A stretch of DNA of 64,000 bases, taken from positions 4,967,214-5,031,213 of the forward strand of contig NW_022145609.1 in assembly GCF_000002235.5 (NCBI RefSeq). The letters are read 5' to 3'. The notes beneath the pieces are model-generated. The model was not told the DNA's origin. It was given only the letters and a program-made list of their open reading frames with translations, and ran no database searches. The DNA comes from Strongylocentrotus purpuratus (Eukaryota > Echinodermata > Echinoidea > Camarodonta > Strongylocentrotidae). A program made the translations under genes and the position numbers. Positions 38,701-51,000 of the stretch are shown here, piece by piece. Numbering within the stretch: position 1 is the stretch's first letter; each line of letters begins with the position of its first letter.

Positions 38701-41678
38701 GAAAGGAATAGGGGCTAGCTGGGGCTACCTTCTTAGGATATCTTAACTGGCAGTTCAAGAAACAACAATGTACAATTTTCTTGCTTGTATAGTTCAATTG
38801 ATCAAGATTCAAGTCCTGGAGGTTAATATGATTTTCAGAACAAAACAAGAGACCTGGGGGGGGGGGGGTGTTTTACAAAGACTTTAAGTTGGACTTAACT
38901 ATGGCAGGCCATTCATGCCACTAGTTCCTCTAAGCATTCATGGCATTGGTCTCTCAAATGACGTAAAAATCGTGGTCACAAATCGACAGAATTTACATTT
39001 TTTGATAATACGTCATGGAAGGAAAAAATGTTATCTAAAGAACATAATAGAGAGACCAATAGTGAGAGCAACCAGTGGCATGAATGGCCTGTCATAGTTA
39101 AGTCCAACTTAAAGTCGATCTTGGTCTTTGTGAAACACTCCCCTGTTCTAGCAATGGGACTGAAGCTCTTTCTCAAATCCATATTTCATTGGAATTCACC
39201 TCTCTCCCTCTCAATCCTTTTCCCTCAGGCAATTATTTATTTTCACACACTGGGTGCCGTTTGGGGTAGAGAATTTCACGGCTATTCTCTGCCGATTAGA
39301 GTTCAACTTGTCAAACATGTCACGATGGTCAAAAACCACATCAGACCTAATGATTGTTGCCCTTGGTTTCTCATATTGAAATTGACATCAGAAATGCAGT
39401 TCTCGTAATAGGATCGAAAGTTGGATACGTCAGGCGTGGAGACATAGGACCAAAGGGGTGGAAAGAATGCACCAACAGAATGCAGATCATTTAAAAAAAA
39501 ATTGTTTTGGTAAAGGTTTAAAGGGAACATATAATTTTATGGCGATGATACGGTCTACCATATAGCTTGGTATAAATACAATATGAAATGCAACAACAGA
39601 TGCAGGACCAAAGGGTGGCAAGAATACAAAACAGATCATGCCAATCACGTTATTTTGATTCTCCTGTCGATGGAAAAAAAAAGAAGTTCTGGAGTAGGGA
39701 AATATGCTATTGCCATGTTGCTTGACATATTTAACAGTAAAAATCAAATAAATGAATACCGGTAGTACATGAACTTAAATTTAAAATAACTTTTCTGTAA
39801 AAATGATGACGTGCATGAAAAATATCACAGTGAACATGCAAAACTAAAGCACTTATTTAGCAAAGTTTTTCCAACTTTTCAAAGTACTGGTCCACGACTC
39901 AAACAATAAAAATACTGCCCAACTCTTTTATAAACACAGCACAGAAAAACAAACTAAGGAAAGCGGTATTTCTGATAATCGTTTTTCTTTGAACAAGATG
40001 CCAATCTATTCTTTGTATGCGAAGGAATTTCTTCAATCCCCCGTCATCCGACTCCAAAACTCTTCAAGGCGGCTCCCAACCCTAGGCAGATGTACACTCA
40101 TAACTGACGAAATTTGATCCGTTACCGTCAAGCTTTTTACACTCTACTTAGCCTGAATACAATGTAACCACGCCGTGGCTCCCATTAACTCGCGACTTGT
40201 CAAAACACACACGACATGTGTGTACAGGACACACCTAACTCTCTAGAATATCACCTCGCGACAGATTCGCCGCTGCTGGGGTTTACAAAACTACATCTCG
40301 GCGGCGCTGCTCCCAACTTTATTTTTCTTAGCGATTATCGTCCTTATCTTCTCTTATGCTATTAATTGGGACCAGCTAGGGTTCGAGGCATGAATGCTTC
40401 GCTCCAGGCTCCTAGTATAATGGAATCGTAAATGTCATGTCGTCCAACGACGCATGTATGCACTTATGAGAGTTATACATGTCCCTCTTGCTATTAACTG
40501 ATTGTCTATACCATCCATGCACAAATCATGAATGACAGATGTAATAATATAGTCTATTTAAACTTCTTTCATCTCTATGTGTACTAATCAAGGGTTGTAT
40601 TTTTATTGCTATTCTGATAACAACTTAACTTTAATCAATTTTGTTTAGCTACTTGTGACCCAGCTTTCCTAATTTGAGTAGTCTATGATGATTCTACATC
40701 ATTCAAATAACTTTATCGGGCATTTAAAGCAACTATTTAGTTCTACATCATTATCATTTAAAGAGTTTCTATAAATAACAGATCCGGCCATATATATGTA
40801 TACCCTATGCCTTACGATCCATTCTACACCTGTGGAGGTATCGTGAAATAGTGGTTTATTCAATTCACTCTCAATTCAAGGGTTTAGGGTTCAAATCCCA
40901 GTCCATACTAACACTTTACTTTAGTAAGCAATTAATAAGCATTTGCCACTCTCCACCCAGGTGTTAAATGGGTACCCAGTAGGATGCAAAAGTTATTATT
41001 ATTTGCTCAACATTGTCAGTATCTGTAAAATGGCACCAGGCTGGAATGCTCCCCAGGGAGTGGAGAATGTGATTACATTGTGTCCAGGCAAATCTGAATC
41101 CGATGACCGTGGTAATAATATATCTGTAGAGCCCTTAGAGACATCATTGATGTATTAAGCCCCACATAAACCCAGAGTATTATTATCACACATCCTTAGA
41201 ACCTTCCTCCCAAATTTCAAAACATATGGTTCATTGACATCATTCTATGAACTGGCATGCTGCTGAAATTGTTTTTCTTTTGAGAAAATATGAGAAGCCC
41301 CAATTTAAATAAGAAATCAGCTGGCTTTCAGCAGGTCCCCATTTAACCAAGATGAACCACCATCTTTAGAGACGGAAACAGCATCATTTCATTTGAATGC
41401 ATCTCGGCCAATACAAACAGATCAAACAATACAGCATTGTTATTGAAAATGTCAGGGTGAATTCATTTCATCCAGTGGCTTGTTTTCATTGCTTCGTGAA
41501 GAGAGAAAGAAATGTTTCCTCGAAAACAACCAAAAATCCTTCAGGCAATAGGTAATAGAGGAAATTAGACTATTGATTGATGACGTTTTTGTTATAATTG
41601 CAGGAAGAAGTATTTTACCTTCATTGCGTTACATTTTGTGAAAACCACTTTTCTTCAACTCTCATCTCTCTTAAGGTC

Positions 41679-41729
<51 letters not shown>

Positions 41730-44700
41730 AACTCTCTGTCTGTCTCCAAGTTTATCTCCTCTCTCGTTCTCCCACTTCAATCTCAACTACTTTTACAAAC
41801 CCAGACAAATATTTTTATCAGTCACAAAAAAACATGTACATGCATCTTCACTATTATCCATCATCCATTCGACTCTGTTCTGTCCCAAGCCACCCCCACT
41901 GTCTTCTATCTTTCTGTCTCGATTTCCATCTCAATCTCCATCTATATCCCTTTCTCTCCAGATCCCCTCATCTTCCTCCACTGCTCCATCTCCCAATACA
42001 TTGCCAACGATTTCTATCTCTTTCCATCATTTCATATCTCCTAGTCTCCCTCCATCTCTCCCTCTATCTCTCCATATCTTTTTCCAATACCTTTTCCCCA
42101 ATTCATCCACAAGTTTCTATCTCTCTCCGCCATTTTCTATCTCTCCATCTCTCCCTATGCCTTAATCTTTACATCTCTCCTCCCAACTCTTTCAGTCTCT
42201 TTATATGTCTCCCTCTCTTCTGCCACGCCTCCCCCATTTTCTACCTCTTTGCCTCTCTATCTCTCTATCCCTCTTTCCATCCCTCCATCATCTTGAGAGG
42301 AGCCTCTTCTCTTTTGAGTGATGAAGTGGTATCCTAATCCCTCTAGGGATCATCAGCTGCCTCATTCTAACCAAGTTACCCCCCAATTACCAAGCAATCT
42401 GCCACATGTTAGCCCCTAGCTCCCAGCTCCATCTTTCCTCTTCACCTCATGCTATCGATTCCAGAAAATTAATGTAGTGCCCCGAGGGGGCCAGACCAAG
42501 TGCAATTTTTAGATTCTACCACCTTTCTACAAGCACGCACTTGTAACCTTAACAGCCTGTCTGTGTCGACTGAAAAGGAAACAAAAAGTGTGATTTTGAG
42601 AAAGTGCTTTCCATTCACCAATGTATGACCGATTGTGATTTTACTGAAAGGTTTCCCCCCCCCCCCCCCTCTCTCTGCAAATGATGTTTTCAATAGCAAT
42701 AAATGATTTTAAAAAAGTAAATTTATTACCATATTTTCACTTCTCCTGTATTTAGGTATTTTTTGTTGTTGTACTTGTTTGATAATTATCAGCCTTCATC
42801 CCCTTCTCTTGAACTCTACTTCCGTTAAACAATTCATTAAAGAAATTTAAAATTTATTAGAAAATGTTACACAATAGGCGGTGTCACACAGAAAAATCCC
42901 TCGAAAAATTCTTTCAAGGGAGAATTTTCTTGCTTTGTTAAAGGATTTTTAATGGGATAATTGATGACAGACAGCAATTAAGAGGATAACTAAAATAGAA
43001 CTAAAATCCTGATTTTTGGCCTCTGTGTGACACCGCCTAATGAGAACCGACAGACATAATGTAATGTCATAGCAGTGTGTTTCATAGTGGCTTTGTCCAC
43101 ATTCAGATTAGTTTGACAACTTTCTCAAAGACTACACTTTAGACACAACTAATACTATTATGAGTTCATCGTACCTTGACAGGTTTAATTCAATATTGCA
43201 GCTGGGGGATGTTACATAAAGATAAGTTCTTTAAGTTGGACTTAACAGTTATGGAAAGCTGTTAGTGTCTTCGATAATATTTTGTAAAAGTTATTTTGAA
43301 AGGCATGACATGTTGATTCAAATCATTCATATTTTCTATTATCAAGGAGATTTTATGTTCTTGATGTGGAATTTATGAAAAGTCTAAAATACTTGATTTT
43401 CGCTTTTGAATATATTTCATTTTAAGGCTACAAATGGCTCTCCATAATTTTTAAGTTCAACTTTGAGATAAGTTCAAGTTAGGATCTTTGTGAAACACCC
43501 CCTGGTGTTTTTAATACTGTCTCAGTAAGATACATCTTATGTCTGAAGTAGGCCTACATGTATATCCGATGAAGATGTTAAACTATTGACAGCAAATACC
43601 ACAAAAATCATCACCTAAAGCTTTTCTCTTTCAATGTTACTTAAGTATGAATTGAAAAAATAAGAGAATACAGGTCCACCAGTGATCTCACATTTACTCC
43701 AGGAGCAACTGCTTCTAGATAACTTTCATCAAAATAAATTATCATAGTTAGGGTCGCAGTTGGGGTTTATGTTAGCTTTAACTTAGGGTTAGGTATGGTG
43801 TTGAATTCAGGGTTCAAGTTTAGATTCAATTCGGGAAAGAAATTGACCAAAGGAGCATCTGTCGCTGGAGAATGTCTCATACAACCCAGTTCACCACATA
43901 TTCGCCACATTATACTTCAGTCCACTATATTGTAAACGTCTGCAAGAAAACATTGGCATTAAGACATGCTTTTCAATTCTTGTCATGAAGCCTCCATCAT
44001 TCCGCCAGTCTGGACAATACAAACACTTCACTCCGCCATGAGGGGTAAATGGAAAACCTGCTTGTCTTGCTATGGGAGCATGCTGGGTAGCCCTATGTTC
44101 TGTATGTCAGACGGTTTGGCAAGTCGTGTCAAACATAACTGTGACATCTTTGTAGTACTCTTTAAATGTTTTAAATTAGTTTAAATAGGAGTCATGTCTT
44201 TTAGGAGCCACATGTAGTCACAAGAGTGGAATCCACCCTAAAAAGGGTAATTCAAAGCCACTCAAATGGAGGGGATTCCACTCTTAACCTAAACCTCATA
44301 TTACTCTATGACCCCTAAAATGATTTCAAATCCTCTGTGATTATGGGGGATTCACTTTAGACCTTGCCAAAAACAAAGACTTCTGAGCATGTATCACTTT
44401 TAATGGAACCAATGTTAACATTTGGAGTCATGAGTTTCAAAGCCTTGTTCGCTAATGTTTCAGTACATTTCAGGTAAATGTTAATATAGATGTAGTAGAG
44501 TAAGTAGTAGAAATCGTTAAAAACACTTGGTAATAGTAGCAGTAGTTATTATTGTCATCGTTGCAATAAGATGAACTTATGCATTTATCAAAAAAAGGCA
44601 ATTTTGGCAAAAGATCATCAATAATATCCTTTTATTCCAAACCACTCCTGACTCTGATGAGAGCTGGAAGGGTATATTAACTGATTTTACAGATTTGATT

Positions 44701-46941
44701 TAGATTTAATTTAACTCAGATAGTTGACACTCTTCTGTCTCTCAACAGTCATCTACCAGTAAGTATTTTTACAATCTAAGGTAGATATAAAACTAGTGCT
44801 CATCCCAATGTAGCAGCTCTTCGTTTGAAACTGACAGAATTTACTGAAGCTTACAGTAAGCAAGTTATTAACATTCTACTTGAGACTGACCATGTTTCTG
44901 ATGATACCCTGTTGAAATCCCATACAGTTAGGAAGGAATTAACAACCTGTTGTATAACCATCCATGGTATATCTGACTGAATTTGTAATTCACTAAATTG
45001 AAATCTCGTACAGTTAGCAAGGTGTTAACAACTGCTCTGATGGATCAAGTTTCGTCACTTTCCTGTCACTCATTAACAATTTATCCACCTTATCTATAAA
45101 AAGTTGTGACTGCGTAATCCAAAGTCAATCTATTGGATTGCACCTTGGTTTTTTGTGATGACAGGTTGCTATAGCGATGGGAGAGGTACAGCTGAGCTGG
45201 AGAAGAGAGATTTGACACAGTGGCACTATTTATTAGCGTTGAATTATCATTCTTCTCCTTCTCATACATCCTGGTACGTATAGCACCAGTATTCTATTCT
45301 TTTGTGGCTCCCAATTTTATTGGATAAATTGTTTCAATTCAATTCAAGGTTTATTAAAATATATCTTCCCAGCTGTTAAAGGCTGAATTGTGGTTTAGTT
45401 CACAGATTGCGATTGTCATTATTTCAGGAATGCAAGCATTGCTATTGTATCAATTGATATAACTTTGAAATACATTGAAATGCACTGTTATATTATTATC
45501 AGTCTGATAAAACTCATGTACATCTTCATTACCTAGGATGATAGTTGGAGAGGGGGGGGGGGGGTGGTTCAAAATACCTATAAACCCAACACAAAGCATA
45601 CATGTATGTACATACTCCTTGTGCCCAGAACAAACAGTGAAGCTGGTGATAATGCTTTTCAGGCCTCTGCACCACAACTGTGGAATGACCTGCCATGATC
45701 TGTCTGCATGTCTCCTTCATTTAAAGGCTCTCACAACTCTCTAATTCAAGGTGTATCGTTAACTATTGGAACTTGTTTTTTAATTTATTTTTCAAACTCT
45801 GTGAGCATTGTTAGGCTGTTTATGTAAGAGCACTATACAAACGACTTATATATTATTATTATTATTATCATTCCATTTAATCATCTTTTGATATGCTCTT
45901 GGTGGCCTATTGTAAGCTATGGCAGATAGAAGTGTATCAGTGTCCTTCAGTGCCACCACATGTAGCCAAGCTGCCTTAATGAATAATACATTTAATCATC
46001 TTTCATTATGCTCTTGGTGAGGTATATGGAAGATATAAGTTTCACAGTGTCCTCAGGAACAAGCAAGTCTATACAAGCCTTATATCAGATTGATACAGTT
46101 ACCTAATCCCATGGTTACCTAATCCCATGGTTACTTCCATCCTAAAAACAAACAACTCGTCTGACACATGAAAGATCTCACTGACGAGTTGTGATTACAC
46201 GTTGTCATGGCGATTGCACCTTTTGGTTAGTGATAGAGCCGAGATGATCAGTGAAACAATCTGAAGGCAGTTATTCCATCGCGATCCACCTTTATCCATG
46301 GGTTAATTCACATTCATGGGTGGCATGTGCCTTCAAGGTTGATCTCCATGAATCTTGATGAGACGTATCACTTTTCAATGAATATAAATGATTGTAGATG
46401 GTTAGGAAGCCTGTTTGGTATGTCTTGCTCTCCACCTATCTGTCATCTCCCCTTTCCCCATGAGGAATTCTCTGACATGGACGCCTAGGGGCCTACACCT
46501 CGAGGATAAAAATGTATACAAATGTGATCACGGTGATTCGTCTTATGAGATAGCTACAGCTTAATATGAAGGGAATATTGATAACCTGAAACAGAAAAAA
46601 TCTCAGAGTGAAATAACAGGTCTTAAAGCCAGCACGGTTTGATTTTATGATCCCTAGCAGACTTGAGAAATTCTATATTATGTTCAGATCATCAACAGTT
46701 AACTGCATAAGTTGAATAAATTATCAGTGAATGAAGTAAAGGGAAACCTTTGTTTTGTTTTTTAAAGATGGAGCCAGAGAGTTGTTAACTCTGTGTACCA
46801 TAAAAGGATTGGAGTAAATGCCCTTCTGGTTCCAAACAGATAAAATAATTTATTTTCGTTATTTGTTTGCTAATGTATGGCTCAATCTCTTTACCAAAAT
46901 ATCAAACTAACCAAGAGTGTTTCTGTGAACCTGCAATTCCA

Positions 46942-46996
<55 letters not shown>

Positions 46997-47935
46997 TAGA
47001 TAACAATACAATATAACTAGGTTTTCCTCAGATATACTTTTCATTGTCATCCTTGTACAAGGAAATGATAATGTGTCATTCATAGCAACTTCCAATGCAA
47101 TAAGCTGTTCAAAATATTGATCTATTGTGTCCTTAGTCGGTGGGATTACTTCAGTTCATTACAATACCGCTCCAGCGCTGGTATTAATTATCAAGAAAAT
47201 TAATCAGCAGCCTTGGTATATTGAGTGTTTACTCCTCACCCACATTGCTGTGTTTGCACTTGCTTTATTATCGCGAAATAATCTTTGTGAACATTAGCTT
47301 CTAAATAATTAAATTTTGTAGAATTTCTTTCAGTTGTGGTTGAATGTAGTGCATATTGATATAACATTCCAAATGAGGATACTTCAAAATACCAAATTAA
47401 TGGAAGAAGAATACTCATTACAATCTTTTGAAGATGTCTATGCTTTGTGTTGAAATAATCTCTTCAGGCATATAACACTTTGCAAATGTATCTCTGTAAT
47501 CTTTGAAGTCCTACCGTTTCCACAAGTCTATAGAGGGCAGGTGAGAACACACCTTGGCTAGTAACATCCTAATGCCAGGTACATGGCTCTAGATTCGTAT
47601 TGATCTAATATCTATTTAATTAGTTTTGTGAGCGAGCTGACAAATGCAAAAACAAGAGCGTCATAACGTCTCCTGACACACGGTGGAGTTAGTGATGCAT
47701 GATATGGCGAGGACTGTTTTTACTATTTTTGTTGGAGGTTTTCAAACTTTTTAATCCTTCTTTCTATCCTAACAAGTTTTTAAATAAATGAAATTGCACC
47801 AAAATAAAGTTATTTTGCAATCTCATAAGCTCTAGAATATTGCTTGGTGTTTTAGAAAATAATGAAGTTATTCTAATCTTAAAATAGACTGATCAATTCT
47901 TTTTCTTTGTGTAAACTGTTTTTTATATCATTCCT

Positions 47936-48003
<68 letters not shown>

Positions 48004-51000
48004 CCTCTCTATCCCTCTCTCCCTTTTCATTCTTATCTCAGCTGCATCATGTCACATCATGTTATTGTTCGTCTAATGACATTTCATGTCATCCAATTTC
48101 CAGGATGCCTCTTCTGCCCCGCTTGCCCAATTAGTCCTCTGTCAGTGCACACTGTAATTATACCTGCCGAGCTAGACCTTTCCATCCACTCCATATTGAT
48201 GCATCTCTGGGTGTTGAACCCCCTCTGATTTAAGAGATTAACTTCCAACTAATACTTTTAAGGAAGAAAAAGCAATCTATTAGCCAGCTTAGCAGGTAAA
48301 GACGCTTACAAAAACATATCACTTACCTGAGATGTTTATCTCACCGGTCTTACACTTACGTCATGGAAAGTAGGGAAAAAATGCTATAAATGTTGCAAAT
48401 TGATTTTACTTTAGACAAGATGTTCATCTTACTCAGCAGTTTCAAGAAATGATATAGATCTCAATTGCGTAGAATGGCTCTGCATAATCCAAGAAATATA
48501 ACAAGTCAAGTGAATTCAGAATACTGTTGATTATGCAACCTCGTGTTCAGGAGCGGTTTTAGAAGACTAACTTGGGTCAAGGTTTTTTGGGTTTTTTTAG
48601 GGGGGGGGGGGGCTCGGGGGTTCTTTCATTTATTTTCTACATCTACCTCACAAAAATTGGAGATGAGGCTTGAAAAAAGTATGAGCCATCCCCCCCCCCC
48701 CCCCAAGAATTCCTTTGAACTGCTACTGCTTCTGTTAAATCCATCCCTGATACAAAGCAAGTATATAAACTTACAATCTACTTTCCTAAACACAATGCAT
48801 TGGAAAGAATAACAATTCTGAGTATTACTAACATCAGCAACATCAATATCATCTAGACAAAAAAAAATGCATCATCTTTTCCTCCACTACCATTGCTAAC
48901 AATCTTGGAAATTTCCTGCAAATCTGCTTAGGACAAGATTAATCCTTTGGTGACTCGAATATGAATCTATGTCTCACCAGAGTGATGCGACAGACGCACA
49001 GAGGCATAACAATATCAAAATCAAATTAATCATATCACAAAAGCCGTCCCCCATCTTAATAACCTTGGGGGCGCGGAAATTAGTCTGCTAATGGTTGGAA
49101 GGGGCAACATCAGAAACGTCGCTAGGAAGATTTGTTTGTTAGGATGTTGGGTAATCAAGGCTCCATAGTTACACTGGTATAATGGAGGTTTATTGGATTA
49201 GGTGTAATTCTGATTATATCACCCTGAATCTGGCAAGCAAAAAAGCTTGGATGTTTTTCATCTGCACGTGAGATTCTGAAGCTACAAGGGTAAAGAATCG
49301 CTTGGTGTATAGTTTTCTTTAGGATTTTCTTTGACTTGAACTGTCCAATATTCTTGTTCAATCTCTAATATCTCAAAGATGCGTTATTGAACAATCAAGC
49401 TTCATACAAATATTTAGATTATCATATTTGTGAGCTGAAGAGAAATGCAAGCAAATATGCCTCACCCTATTTGAGTCATGGCATATATATTGCGAGGGAA
49501 AAATCTTATCTCTAACTCGAAGATAAAAAAAATCAATATTCTCCATTAGAAAACATCTATGAGGTATAGGTTGAAGAAACAAAATCTATATATGCATTTG
49601 AAATTTGAAGTTCTAACACTAGAATTTACACATGTATTTTCTGCTGGGAGCCAGAAGTGTGTTAACCCATTATATTGTCTTTTACTACAGAGTTAATGCT
49701 TTTCTGGTTCTTAACAGAAGACATGTTAAAACTCCTGTATTGAGCTTCTCTTATCAAGGTTGCAGAAATGTATTTCACATCCTTCTGTAGAATCACATCA
49801 CAAACACAAGAACCGTCTATCTCAATCAATAAAGTCATGTTCAAAATACAGCTCTTGGGTTTCACAAATGGGCAGTTAATGTATGATGATGGTGCTCTAA
49901 ATGATAGTCAAACATCTCCAAATTGAATCAAATGCATTCAAAACATCTCCCAGCTCTCCTGTTTCAAGTATTTTCTAGTATTTCCACCTCAATGCGTTCC
50001 ATTCGATCAATAATCGTAAGAGGAATCTCACTCCCCATACTATCGACGACGAGATGAGATGTGTTCTATATCCTCCTACGTCTCATCATTCTAAACACAT
50101 CCAAGGACATTCACGTGTCATCATATTTAGCTCTCCATTGAGCAGCATATTACATCCTTCATGCCGACTGAAGTGATTGGAAGAATATAAGATGAGGGAA
50201 GATGAGAAGGCTTGGTTGGGATGATTTAAATATCAAGAGGCAGTATAGTCTGAGGGGAAACCATCAGGGAAACTTTTTAAATATTGATTGCTGAAGATAA
50301 GTTTGCAAATCCGAGACACTAAAAGGTTTCACTGCTAAAAAAAACTTTCAGAATAAGACTTTAGATTTCCATCAGAAATTTCTCATGAATTATCAGATGA
50401 AAAAGATTGATTCTATTACTTATATGTTGGATCATGAAACAGTTTGGATTTTGGATTTGGTCTTTTTTTGGTTTGCATGTATATTTACAGACCCTTTCAA
50501 GAATCATATAACTTGGGATATATGTTTTGAATGAAATATTTAGAGCCAACATTTTAAAATATTTAAATCATCTAAATCGTCTGATTTCAACCTACCGGTA
50601 ATAATAACAATAATAGAAAAAACAAGAATGAGTAATTCAACCACATAACTGTATACCCGTTCTCTCAAATAGAAAGGAAATAAATAGGGATTCAACTTAA
50701 CAGCCTGTCGTAAAGCTATGTAACAGCCTTTGACTTTGGGGTTACTATTTCAGATTTCCAATCAATAAGCTGCAATTCACATCACTTCTTCATTGCTACC
50801 ATGGGGATCTAACGAACAAAAAAGGACATCAACATCCATGGAATATCTGTTGAGAGCCAGAAGGGCATTAATACATACTTTACTACAGTCTACACATGGT
50901 TAATCCATCTGGCTTTCAGCAAACAACATGATGTACATTCAACATCACTGCAGACCTCATTCTTTCAGTGTTCATCTCTTCAGCCATGAATAATACCGGA

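Noticed and set aside
43740-43830. Telomere-like TTAGGG words (tagggttagg).
   Set aside because: Only isolated, degenerate words; not an array.
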